Shown: in pieces, positions 44,332 to 52,590 of the stretch
How the letters are laid out: every line of letters starts with the position of its first letter
Numbering within the stretch: the stretch's first letter is position 1
Assembly (NCBI GenBank): GCA_016794625.1
Contig: JAEUGY010000054.1
Location: 1-64,000 of the forward strand
Reading direction: 5' to 3'
Source of the DNA: Opitutaceae bacterium
Lineage (GTDB): Bacteria > Verrucomicrobiota > Verrucomicrobiia > Opitutales > Opitutaceae
Length of the DNA stretch: 64,000 nt
Notes under the pieces: generated by a model
Told to the model about the DNA's origin: nothing
Databases searched by the model: none
Seen by the model: the letters and a program-made list of their open reading frames with translations, nothing else
Translations under genes and position numbers: made by a program

Positions 44332-45669
44332 TCAGCGCGTCAGCCGGGCCAGTCGAGCGGCCAAAAAGATGGCGGCGAATGCAAGGCCGCATGCCAGGGC
44401 CGCCCAAATGCCGACCGTGCCATAGGGACCGGATACCCCAAGAACGTATCCACCAGGCAAAGCGATCACCCAATAAGCAACGAAGGTGATGACCGTGGGC
44501 ACCTTGACGTCGCTCAGACCGCGCAACGCTCCCGACCCCACCACCTGCCCGCCGTCGAAGATCTGAAAGATCCCTGCGACGATCAACAACTGCGCCGCGA
44601 GGGCGACCACTGCGGAGTCATCGACAAACAGGGCCGCGATCGGACGCGCCGCGATAAAAAACACTCCGGCGAAAATGACCATCAACACGGTGCCGGCGGC
44701 CAGCGCGCCAAAGCCAATGGCGCGGAGCCGGTGGCGCTCTCCGGTCCCCACGACCTCGGCCACTCGCATGCTCACCGCCATGGACAATCCGAGCAAAAAC
44801 ATGAACGTCATCGCCGCGCAGCTGATGGCAATCTGGTGAGCCGCCAAGGGAACCGTGCCGAGCCACCCGATCATCAGTGCCGCCGCCGAAAACGCTCCGC
44901 TCTCGAAAAGAAGCTGTCCGGCGGCGGGCAGCCCGATGCGCAGCATCTCCCTGATCCGAGTCCAGGCCAGTGCCACGGCCCACCTTTCCGGCCAATAGGA
45001 GCGGAAGCGGACATCCAGCGCGAGGCAGAGCACGATCGCGATCACGGCCAGCCACCGGGAAATCAAGGTGGCCCAGCCTGCACCGGCCAGGCCGTAGGCA
45101 GGCACTCCCCAGTGGCCATAGATGAAAATCCAATTGAGGCCCGCATTCACGGCCACCGCCGCCAGCAACACCACCATCGGAATCCGTGGATGTCCCAGCG
45201 ACTCCGCAAACTGGCGAAACACCTGGAACAGCAAGGTCGGAACCAGCGACCACGCGATCAGCTTAAAATAGGTCCCCGCCTCCAGCACCACTTCGGGGGG
45301 TTGACCGAAACGCTCCAGATGGTCCCCAATCGCAAGCATCAACACGGTCTCCAACAAGCCAAAGACCACGGCAATGGCGGCTCCATGGCGCAGATACTGG
45401 GCGCAGGCCTTCGGTTCGCCCGCGCCTCGGGAACGCGCGACCATGACCGCGACCGGCAAGAGCAGGCCGATTCCGACAATGAAAAAGATACCGTAAATCG
45501 TCCCGGCGAAGGCGGAGGCCGCCAGGGGGACCGAACCGACCCGTCCGATCATCACACTGTCGGTCAGACCCATCAGCATCTGGCTGACCTGGCCCACGAT
45601 AATGGGTCCCGCCAGGATCAACGTCGTCCTGGTCTCTCGCCAAACTGTTGCTGTCGCAGTTGAACTCAC
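44332..45669 (-). CDS. MATE-family efflux transporter
   Basis: This 445-residue membrane protein has about 12 hydrophobic segments arranged as two MatE repeats. Characteristic stretches include LAGPIIVGQVSQMLMGLTDSVMIGRVG at the N-terminus and HQIAISCAAMTFMFLLGLSMAVSMRV at the start of the second half. It should export organic cations or drugs in exchange for Na+ or H+. The substrate cannot be predicted. The start is GTG 45669. It converges on glf, ending one base past its stop. Confidence 0.93.
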   Translation of the reverse strand: MSSTATATVWRETRTTLILAGPIIVGQVSQMLMGLTDSVMIGRVGSVPLAASAFAGTIYGIFFIVGIGLLLPVAVMVARSRGAGEPKACAQYLRHGAAIAVVFGLLETVLMLAIGDHLERFGQPPEVVLEAGTYFKLIAWSLVPTLLFQVFRQFAESLGHPRIPMVVLLAAVAVNAGLNWIFIYGHWGVPAYGLAGAGWATLISRWLAVIAIVLCLALDVRFRSYWPERWAVALAWTRIREMLRIGLPAAGQLLFESGAFSAAALMIGWLGTVPLAAHQIAISCAAMTFMFLLGLSMAVSMRVAEVVGTGERHRLRAIGFGALAAGTVLMVIFAGVFFIAARPIAALFVDDSAVVALAAQLLIVAGIFQIFDGGQVVGSGALRGLSDVKVPTVITFVAYWVIALPGGYVLGVSGPYGTVGIWAALACGLAFAAIFLAARLARLTR

Positions 45670-45755
45670 AAATCGAACACCCCAAGCAAGGTCGAGAACG
45701 AAGGCAACCCCTCCGTAAAGCCACGTCCGCGCTCACCACCCGCGTGGGATGGCCT

Positions 45756-46208
45756 TCAAGGAATCGCCTGACGTACCCGAACAGCAAAATTGCGTGCCGT
45801 CGTTCCGGAGGAAACAAACCGAACCGCTTGGGTGACGCGGCCCTCCAACTCAAGCAACCGCCACGGTGTTTGTTCAAGATCGACGAGTCCGTCCGCGTTC
45901 CTGAACGCGACACTCAGCTCAACTCGATTAAGTCCACTCTCACGATTCTTAATGTTGACAACAACCTGCATTTTCCCGTCGGGAAGTACCGAATGCTGGA
46001 TGCCCGTGCTGCTGATCGTTCGTTGCACCCACGGGTCCTGAAGCACCAGCTTCTCGGTTTGTTCCAGGGTGAACTTCGTGGTGGTCAACGGCGTCGACGA
46101 CAGCATGCCCATCTGGCACCCTCCCAATCCGAGGCCAACCAGCAGGAAAACCCAGCTCCGGACAAAGAGGTGGAAGGAAATCGGATTCGGGCGGGGGACG
46201 CGGAACAT
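45756..46208 (-). CDS. YcfL/DUF1425-like lipoprotein
   Basis: This 150-residue protein begins with a hydrophobic signal (FLLVGLGLGGCQMG) whose Cys31 is a lipobox cysteine. The mature part resembles the YcfL/DUF1425 domain: IQHSVLPDGKMQVVVNIKNRE, VELSVAFRNADGLVDLEQTPWR and the final TARNFAVRVRQ. In enterobacteria the relative lies near the LpoB lipoprotein gene. No lpoB is seen here and the function is unknown. It stands upstream of the MATE gene on the same strand. Confidence 0.78.
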   Translation of the reverse strand: MFRVPRPNPISFHLFVRSWVFLLVGLGLGGCQMGMLSSTPLTTTKFTLEQTEKLVLQDPWVQRTISSTGIQHSVLPDGKMQVVVNIKNRESGLNRVELSVAFRNADGLVDLEQTPWRLLELEGRVTQAVRFVSSGTTARNFAVRVRQAIP

Positions 46209-46358
46209 CGAGCAAAGGGTCGTTATGCCTTAGGTGAGGTTAGCCAGGAAAATGTTCCGTCTTTGAACCAATCATCGCGACTTATGACCTGAACCTGAAT
46301 CCGGTTGAAGGAGAAAAACGTGAGTAAACTCAGGGCACCGACTTTGTTATCGGCGCGC

Positions 46359-46823
46359 CTATTGCAGCAAGCCCACCTGCCGGATCGCCTCATAACAGCC
46401 GATTCCTGCGGCGGTGCTCAAATTGAGCGAACGCAACGCGGGATTGGCCTGCGGTATCGTGACTCTTTGGTGAACACTCAGTTCGGCATGCAACCAATCC
46501 GGTGCGCCCGCACTTTCGCTCCCGAATACGAGGCCGTCTTCATCGGCAAAGGAGACCGACCAGAAGCTCTGGGAGGTTTTGGTGGTGAACAGCCACAAGC
46601 GGCGGGGCCCGACCGGACTGGCGCGAAAGGCCGCCCAATGAGCATGTTCATGGACGTCCAGTGAATACCAATAGTCCATTCCGGCCCGCTTGAGGTTGCG
46701 ATCATTGATGGTGTAGCCAAGGGGATGAATCAAGTGCAGCCGCGAGCGGGTGAGCGCGCACATCCGTCCTACGTTCCCCGTATTCTGGGGTATCTCCGGT
46801 TGAAACAGGACGACATGAATCAT
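46359..46823 (-). CDS. trmL: tRNA (cytidine/uridine(34)-2'-O)-methyltransferase
   Basis: TrmL methylates the 2'-O of the wobble base in tRNA-Leu isoacceptors. The 154-residue SPOUT-fold protein shows HVVLFQPEIPQNTGNVGRMCA, LHLIHPLGYTINDRNLKRAGMDYW, LVFGSESAGAPDWL and the knotted C-terminus with IPQANPALRSLNLSTAAGIGCYEAIRQ. ATG 46823 (MIHVVLF) gives the normal short form. The upstream extension is not family-like. It lies downstream of the araC-type gene on the same strand. Confidence 0.96.
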   Translation of the reverse strand: MIHVVLFQPEIPQNTGNVGRMCALTRSRLHLIHPLGYTINDRNLKRAGMDYWYSLDVHEHAHWAAFRASPVGPRRLWLFTTKTSQSFWSVSFADEDGLVFGSESAGAPDWLHAELSVHQRVTIPQANPALRSLNLSTAAGIGCYEAIRQVGLLQ

Positions 46824-46931
46824 AGAGCAGGATGGATGTGGCGAAGCGCCCGCCGTCCCTACTGCGGAACGCGAAATTCCCAGGGGAGGCAAGCAACGAT
46901 ACCACGCCCCGGGTACAAGACCCTTTCCCCA

Positions 46932-47870
46932 TCAGGTCGCCTTTCCACCCTGGATCCCGGTCGATAACGGAGGATCCGCGGGCGAGCGCGACGATTGAGC
47001 AAGGAAATGACGCGGCGCCTGACCAAAGTGGTTCTTGAACACACGAGAGAAGTGATAGGGGTCCGAGTACCCGACGGCCGCCGCAACATGTTTGACGGCA
47101 AGTCCCTCCCCCGCGAGCAATTGGGCTGCCCGATTCATCTTCTTGCGCGTGAGATATTGGAACGGGCTGGGGTAGCCGAATCGTCGAAACACCCGGCAAA
47201 GATAGGCCGGCCGCACTCGCAGGTCGCGCGCCAGTTCACCTAGGTCGTGCAACTGCTCAAAATGTTGGTCGAGATGGGCGCGCCACCGGGAGAAATTCTC
47301 CGCCATCGGGGACTCCCGGGGATGCGAAGGCTTCAGTCCCTCCGAGGCCTTGAGGATGATGATGCGCAGGAATGACGCGCAAATGGTCTCCGCATGGCGG
47401 AGATCCCGTGCGCCGTGGGCGATCATCTGGTCGAAGAGCAGACTCAACGTCTCAATGTCCGGCGATTGCACCGCTGTGCCCGGCATCAGACCTCCATCCC
47501 GCAACAGTCCGCGCGACTCGTCACCGAAGAAGTTAACGAAGTACTTGCTCATCGGCTGATCCTCGCGGCTCGTAATGAGGTGAGGGATGGAGGGGCCGTA
47601 GCAGAAGAGGACACCCGGATGAAGTGGGTAAGATTGTCTATTCAAGAGCAGGGTGCCCCGGCCGTCGGCCACGTACTCCATCGTCAAACAAGGGAAGCCG
47701 CGACGCTCGACCCGGTAGTCGCGATTGCAGACCTCTCTCCCAGCGGCGATCAAAGACAGATCGCGCCGCTGCGTGATCTGCCGGCGAAAGTAGGCATACC
47801 GCGGCGAGGAAACCTGCAGTGAAAACGGAGGCAGCGGGAGACGGTCTTTCAAGGGCGTAGGCACGGCCAA
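46932..47870 (-). CDS. AraC-family regulator of the adjacent sugar operon
   Basis: This protein of about 312 residues has an N-terminal cupin sensor (about 35-120, with YPLHPGVLFCYGPSIPHLI). The C-terminal pair of helix-turn-helices (about 205-300) has LGELARDLRVRPAYLCRVFRR and VKHVAAAVGYSDPYHFSRVFKNHFG. No ATG lies near the start; TTG 47870 or GTG 47864 are the candidates. It is divergent from the aldo/keto reductase gene, and the gap holds two direct repeats that suit AraC binding. It is presumably an activator responding to the sugar imported by the operon. Confidence 0.9.
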   Translation of the reverse strand: MAVPTPLKDRLPLPPFSLQVSSPRYAYFRRQITQRRDLSLIAAGREVCNRDYRVERRGFPCLTMEYVADGRGTLLLNRQSYPLHPGVLFCYGPSIPHLITSREDQPMSKYFVNFFGDESRGLLRDGGLMPGTAVQSPDIETLSLLFDQMIAHGARDLRHAETICASFLRIIILKASEGLKPSHPRESPMAENFSRWRAHLDQHFEQLHDLGELARDLRVRPAYLCRVFRRFGYPSPFQYLTRKKMNRAAQLLAGEGLAVKHVAAAVGYSDPYHFSRVFKNHFGQAPRHFLAQSSRSPADPPLSTGIQGGKAT

Positions 47871-47902
47871 GAATATCCATCAGCTCAGACGAGAATGTCC
47901 AT
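47870..47902. promoter_or_regulatory. candidate AraC operator: direct repeats AGAATATCCAT / AGAATGTCCAT
   Basis: Two 11-bp direct repeats differing at one base lie at 47870-47880 and 47892-47902, exactly 22 bp start to start. That is two helical turns, as in AraC/XylS-family operators. The second copy ends at the position of the -35 element of a possible promoter whose -10 is TAAGAT at 47926-47931. The -35 sequence itself is poor, as expected for an activator-dependent promoter. The first copy reaches the regulator's own start codon. Confidence 0.6.
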
Positions 47903-47991
47903 TCCAAGCACCCAGGAAAAAGGCGTAAGATCATCCGTCCTCTTGGCGCGCCACTTGGTCCGCCCGTTTTCCCCCACCCTCCTCCGCACCC

Positions 47992-48927
47992 ATGTTATAC
48001 CGCCCGCTTGGCACGACTGGTCTCTCCGTTTCGGTGCTCGGTTTCGGGGGTTCCTCCCTGGGCTCCGTGTTCAAGTCAATCGACGAATCGGAAGGCGTGC
48101 GCACCGTACACACCGCGCTGGACCATGGAATCAACCTGATCGACACCGCACCCTTCTATGGCCTGACGAGGGCGGAGGAAGTGCTAGGCCGGGCCCTGCG
48201 CGAGATTCCCCGCGACCGCTACCTGCTTGCGACCAAGGTAGGACGTTATGGATACAAGTTGGCCGACTTCGACTTTTCAGCCGAGCGGGTGAAACGGAGC
48301 GTGGATGAAAGTCTGGCCCGACTAGGGGTCACCCACGTCGACTTCATCCAGGTGCACGACATGGAATTCGGCGACCTGCACCAGATCATCCACGAAACGC
48401 TGCCCGCCCTGCGCGAGGTGCAGGCGGCGGGCAAGGCGCGCTTTGTTGGCATCACCGGACTTCCCCTGCGGCTCTTCCGTGAGGTGATGGAACAAGTCGA
48501 CGTCGACCAGATTCAGTCCTACTGCCGCTACTGTCTCAATGACCAGGCCCTGGCCGACCACCTGCCCTACTTCAAAGCCAAGGGGGTGGGTGTCTTCAAC
48601 TCGGCCCCGATCGCCATGCGTCTGCTTAGCCTTGAAGGCCCACCCCACTGGCATCCGGCACCGGCCGAGCTGAAGGCTCGCTGTGCGGAGGCTGCGCGGC
48701 TTTGCGCGGAACGCGGTGGCGACCTGAGTCGTCTGGCCCTGCAGTTCTCCGTGGCCCATCCCGATATCGCCACCACCATTGTCGGCACCGCCACCCCGGC
48801 GCGAATCGTGCAGAATATTCGCGATGCGGCGCATCCCCCCGACGAAGACCTGCTCCGAAGCGTGCTCGACGTGCTGCGCCCGGTGCGCAATGTCACGTGG
48901 TCGTCCGGTCGCCCGGAAAACAACTGA
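47992..48927 (+). CDS. aldo/keto reductase resembling L-galactose 1-dehydrogenase
   Basis: This 311-residue AKR has LGTTGLSVSVLGFGGSSLGS, INLIDTAPFYG with the catalytic Asp and Tyr, LATKVGRYG with Lys, and QVHDMEFG with His. From memory it follows plant L-galactose dehydrogenase closely: DFSAERVxxSxDESLxRL, FxGITGLPL, KxKGVGVxxxxPxAM, GPPxWHPA and a VxNxTWxSG ending. It would oxidise an aldose at C1 to the lactone with NAD(P)+. Bacterial relatives also act on L-fucose or D-arabinose, so the substrate is open. The neighbouring LgoD-like gene favours L-galactose. It is the first gene of the sugar operon. Confidence 0.85.
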   Translation: MLYRPLGTTGLSVSVLGFGGSSLGSVFKSIDESEGVRTVHTALDHGINLIDTAPFYGLTRAEEVLGRALREIPRDRYLLATKVGRYGYKLADFDFSAERVKRSVDESLARLGVTHVDFIQVHDMEFGDLHQIIHETLPALREVQAAGKARFVGITGLPLRLFREVMEQVDVDQIQSYCRYCLNDQALADHLPYFKAKGVGVFNSAPIAMRLLSLEGPPHWHPAPAELKARCAEAARLCAERGGDLSRLALQFSVAHPDIATTIVGTATPARIVQNIRDAAHPPDEDLLRSVLDVLRPVRNVTWSSGRPENN

Positions 48928-48937
48928 GCCCTTTTCC

Positions 48938-49957
48938 ATGGTCACCTTACGTCTCGAAGCACCTGGTCGGCTCGCGCTCGTCACCACGGACGCCTCGGCC
49001 GCGCCGGGCGCTGGCGAGGCCCTGGTTCGCATCCACCGGGTGGGCATATGCGGAACCGACCTGCACGCGTTCGGTGGCCGGCAGCCTTTTTTCACCTATC
49101 CCAGGATCCTCGGGCATGAACTCGGGGTTGAGGTCCTTGCGCTGGGAAGCGGGGTGGACGCGGTCGCGGTTGGTGATCGCTGCTCCGTGGAGCCCTACCT
49201 CAATTGCGGAGTCTGCATCGCCTGCCGTCGGGGAAAACCGAATTGCTGCGCCCAACTTCAGGTTCTCGGGGTCCACACGGATGGCGGGATGCGAGAGCAT
49301 CTGCTCGTTCCTGCCCGCAAGCTCCATCGCTCGGCGCTGCTTTCTTTCGATCAACTCGCTCTGGTGGAAACACTCGGCATCGGCTGTCATGCGGTCGACC
49401 GGGCCCGGATTGAACCCGGTGAATTTGCCCTGGTGATCGGCGCGGGTCCCATCGGACTCGCCGTCATGCAGTTCGCGGTCGAAGCCGGGGCCCGTGTCAT
49501 TGTCCTCGACATCAACGAGGCGCGCCTTCGCTTCTGCCAGCAGCAACTCGGAGTGGCGCACACGCTCCTTGCCACCGCGGGTCCGGTGGTCGACGCCTTG
49601 CTGCAGCTGACGGGCGGGGACCTTCCCACCGTCGTGTTCGATGCGACGGGCAATTCCAAGTCGATGATGGCGGCGTTCGACTACGCCAGCCCGGGAGGAC
49701 GGTTGGTCTTCGTGGGTCTCGTTCAAGGCGAGATCACTTTCAACGATCCCCACTTTCATCGTCGCGAGCTGACCCTGTTGGCCAGCCGTAATGCACGCAG
49801 CGAGGACTTCGATCGCATCATCCATCTGATAGAATCGGGTCGCATCGATACGACCCCGTGGATCACCCACCGCGCCTCCATCCATGAGACCCCGTCGGTC
49901 TTTCCCTCATGGACCCGGCCGGAAACCGGGGTGATCAAGGCCATGGTAGAACTTTGA
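48938..49957 (+). CDS. zinc-dependent alcohol dehydrogenase, LgoD-like (L-galactonate 5-dehydrogenase candidate)
   Basis: This 339-residue MDR-family enzyme binds catalytic zinc through VGICGTDLHAFGG and GHE, and structural zinc through CGVCIACRRGKPNC. The Rossmann motif is VIGAGPIGLAVMQ. As I recall E. coli LgoD (YjjN), the two share GICGTDxHAxGGxQPFFxYPR, GVHxDGG and SRNAxxEDF, and they have near-identical length. LgoD oxidises L-galactonate to D-tagaturonate. L-threonine and sorbitol dehydrogenases are more distant alternatives. ATG 48938 lies 10 bp after the upstream stop. Confidence 0.83.
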   Translation: MVTLRLEAPGRLALVTTDASAAPGAGEALVRIHRVGICGTDLHAFGGRQPFFTYPRILGHELGVEVLALGSGVDAVAVGDRCSVEPYLNCGVCIACRRGKPNCCAQLQVLGVHTDGGMREHLLVPARKLHRSALLSFDQLALVETLGIGCHAVDRARIEPGEFALVIGAGPIGLAVMQFAVEAGARVIVLDINEARLRFCQQQLGVAHTLLATAGPVVDALLQLTGGDLPTVVFDATGNSKSMMAAFDYASPGGRLVFVGLVQGEITFNDPHFHRRELTLLASRNARSEDFDRIIHLIESGRIDTTPWITHRASIHETPSVFPSWTRPETGVIKAMVEL

Positions 49958-49994
49958 ACCTGTCCGTGGTCGTCGCTTTCAATCCTCCCCCTCC

Positions 49995-50972
49995 ATGAAA
50001 CTCCCCTCGCTCACTTGTCTTGGTCTCCTTCTCGGCACCGTCGGCCTTCTGCTCGCCGGATGTGGAAAGAAAGAAGCCGCCTCGAATCCATCCGGCGTAA
50101 AGAAACTCACCATCGCCGTGGTGCCGAAGGCCACGACCCACTCGTATTGGAAATCCGCGCAGGCCGGTGCGGAACGTGCGGCCCGCGAGCTGGGGGTAAA
50201 CCTGGAATGGCAGGGGCCACTCGACGATTCCAAAGTCGCAGATCAGATTGGTATCTTCAACAACCTCGCGGCCTCTGGCATCGACGGCATTGTGCTCGCA
50301 CCGTGTGATGACCGCGCCTTGGTTTCCCATGTTCGTACCGCGGTTCGTCGCGGGCTGCCGGTCGCAATTTTCGACTCCCCACTCGATGGCAAAGCCGGCG
50401 TCGACTACATCAATTTTGTCGCCACGGACAATAAACAAGCGGGAGTCACGGCCGCCGAGACGCTGCTGGGCCTGAGTACCGCCCCGGCATTCGGGGGTCG
50501 CGTCCTCATGGTGCGATTCACCGAAGGATCCGCCAGCACCCGCCTGCGCGAGGAGGGGTTCGTCGAAAAACTGGGGTCACAGGCGAAGCTGAAACTTGAA
50601 GCGCAACAGTTCACCGACGGTTCGATGGCGGGCGCCCAGCGCGTGGCGGAGACACTGCTCGGAAACTACGTCAAAAACAACACGCTGGAGCTGGACGGCA
50701 TCTTTGCCTCCAACCAGCCGACCGCCGAAGGCACCTACAATGCCCTGCGCGCCTTGCGGGACAAGGGGGTGGCCATCAAGGCCCCGTTTGTGGGCTTCGA
50801 TGATTCGGAACTGCTGCTCCAGGGGCTGCAAAACGGCATTATCCAAGCTCTTGTGGTGCAGGATCCGGACCGGATGGGCTACCTCGGGGTGAAGTCGGTC
50901 GTCGACCACCTGCAAAAGCGCGCCGTCCCGTTGGTGGTGGATACAGGTGTGACGGTGAAAACCAAGAAGTAG
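49995..50972 (+). CDS. sugar ABC transporter substrate-binding lipoprotein (RbsB-like)
   Basis: This 325-residue periplasmic-binding protein is of the ribose/galactose type. A lipobox LLAGC places Cys23 as the lipidated residue. The mature fold has LTIAVVPKATTHSYWKSAQAGAE, DGIVLAPCDDRALV, GLPVAIFDSPL and VDYINFVATDNKQAG. The final GFDDSELLLQGLQNGIIQALVVQDP is typical of RbsB relatives. It would capture the sugar and hand it to the RbsC-like permease. The ATG follows CCTCCCCCTCC. The ATPase gene starts 8 bp downstream. Confidence 0.93.
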   Translation: MKLPSLTCLGLLLGTVGLLLAGCGKKEAASNPSGVKKLTIAVVPKATTHSYWKSAQAGAERAARELGVNLEWQGPLDDSKVADQIGIFNNLAASGIDGIVLAPCDDRALVSHVRTAVRRGLPVAIFDSPLDGKAGVDYINFVATDNKQAGVTAAETLLGLSTAPAFGGRVLMVRFTEGSASTRLREEGFVEKLGSQAKLKLEAQQFTDGSMAGAQRVAETLLGNYVKNNTLELDGIFASNQPTAEGTYNALRALRDKGVAIKAPFVGFDDSELLLQGLQNGIIQALVVQDPDRMGYLGVKSVVDHLQKRAVPLVVDTGVTVKTKK

Positions 50973-50979
50973 GTCCGCC

Positions 50980-52533
50980 ATGGTCTCCCCTCCCTCCTCT
51001 CCCAGACCTCTGCTCACCATGCAGGGGGTGCAGAAGCGGTTCGGCGCCACCTACGCACTGCGCGGGGTTGACCTTGAGGTGTCCGCGGGATCGGTACACG
51101 CCCTCATCGGCGAAAACGGGGCGGGCAAAAGCACCCTGATGAAGACGCTCTCCGGAGCCTACCAAGCCGATGCCGGTGAGATGACCTTCGATGGTCAACC
51201 CTACCGTCCCGCCAATCCCCTGGATGCCCGGTCGCGGGGCGTCTGCATGATCTACCAGGAACTGGCGCTGGCTCCGGATCTCAGCGTCATGGAGAATATC
51301 CTGCTGGGCATTGAACCCACCTGGGGGCCCTTCATGCGCTGGAGCGAAACCAGATCGATCGCGCAGCGGGCACTGAACGAGGTCGGGCTCGAGACCGTCA
51401 CGCCCGAAGCCATCGTGGGGCAGCTCTCAATCGCGAGCCAGCAACTGGTCGAGATCGCGCGGGCGGTCGCCGTGGGCTGCAAAATCCTGGTCCTCGACGA
51501 GCCGACCAGCTCCCTCACTCAAAAGGATGTGGCCAAGTTGTTCTCCTTGGTCCGGCGCCTGAAGGAAAAGGGCATCGCCATCGTCTATATCAGCCACGCG
51601 CTCGAAGAGGTGCAGGCTCTTTGTGACCGCTTTACCGTCATGCGTGACGGTGAGACCGTCGGGCACGGTCGGGTCAACGAAGTGCCCGTGCACCGCATCA
51701 TCTCCATGATGGTGGGACGAGAGGTCGCCGATTTGTATCCACGGTCGGTCCGGCAGCCCACCGAAGTTGTGCTGGAAATGAAGGACTTTGCGGGGGCCAG
51801 CCTGCCGCGCAAAGCGGCATTGACCCTGCATCGAGGGGAAGTGGTCGGCATCGCGGGCCTGATTGGGGCGGGTCGCACCGAAATGCTGCGCTCCCTCTTC
51901 GGACTAGAACCTGTCAAGTCGGGCGACGTGCGCATCGGCGCGTTTCGCGGTGAAGCCTCACCCGGTCGCCGCTGGGCGCAGGGGGTGGGATTGGTGAGCG
52001 AAGATCGCAAGACCGAAGGCCTCGCGCAGAACCTTTCGATCGCCGAGAACCTCACGCTCACGCGCCTGAGCGGACTGGGACCCTGGCGGTTCATCCGGCC
52101 GTCACGGCAACGCGCCGCCTGCAAGCCCTGGATCGATGCCCTGCCTATCAAATGCCGCGATGCCGGGCAGGCCGTCGAGGATCTCTCCGGCGGCAACCAA
52201 CAAAAAGTCGCCATTGCCCGGCTGCTTCATCATGACGCCGACATCTTCTTGCTCGACGAACCCACCCGAGGCATCGACGTGGGATCGAAGGCCCAGATAT
52301 ACGCCTTGATCGACCGCCTTGCGCTCGGGGATCCCAGCACTGGCAAGAAGCCCAAGGCCATTCTCGTGGTCAGCAGCTACCTGCCGGAACTCCTGGGCAT
52401 CTGCGACCGCATCGCGGTCATGACGCGGGGAATCCTCGGCGAGGCTTTGCCCGTTGCTTCGTGGACAGAGCATTCGCTCATGCTCGCCGCCACGGGGCAG
52501 ACCAGCGACGCACCTTCCTCGCCTCCGGTGTGA
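50980..52533 (+). CDS. sugar ABC transporter ATP-binding protein (RbsA/MglA-like, two ABC domains)
   Basis: This 517-residue protein contains two ABC modules in one chain. The first has GENGAGKSTLMKTLSG, MIYQELALAPDLSVMENIL, LSIASQQLVEIARA and LVLDEPTSSLT. The second has the degenerate Walker A GLIGAGRTEMLRSLFG usual in this family, then SEDRKTEGLAQNLSIAENL, LSGGNQQKVAIARLL and LLDEPTRGIDVGSKAQIY. It powers import by the RbsC-like permease encoded next. All motifs look functional for the family. Confidence 0.95.
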   Translation: MVSPPSSPRPLLTMQGVQKRFGATYALRGVDLEVSAGSVHALIGENGAGKSTLMKTLSGAYQADAGEMTFDGQPYRPANPLDARSRGVCMIYQELALAPDLSVMENILLGIEPTWGPFMRWSETRSIAQRALNEVGLETVTPEAIVGQLSIASQQLVEIARAVAVGCKILVLDEPTSSLTQKDVAKLFSLVRRLKEKGIAIVYISHALEEVQALCDRFTVMRDGETVGHGRVNEVPVHRIISMMVGREVADLYPRSVRQPTEVVLEMKDFAGASLPRKAALTLHRGEVVGIAGLIGAGRTEMLRSLFGLEPVKSGDVRIGAFRGEASPGRRWAQGVGLVSEDRKTEGLAQNLSIAENLTLTRLSGLGPWRFIRPSRQRAACKPWIDALPIKCRDAGQAVEDLSGGNQQKVAIARLLHHDADIFLLDEPTRGIDVGSKAQIYALIDRLALGDPSTGKKPKAILVVSSYLPELLGICDRIAVMTRGILGEALPVASWTEHSLMLAATGQTSDAPSSPPV

Positions 52534-52590
52534 GCAAGAGCGACGACGCCAAGCGCCTGCTGCAACCACCCCGATTGACCGAGACCCGTC

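Noticed and set aside
46254..46268. GTTCCGTCTTTGAAC between the YcfL-like gene and trmL, considered as a LexA box
   Set aside because: The half-sites are 7 bp apart instead of the 4 bp seen in the two boxes upstream of lexA.
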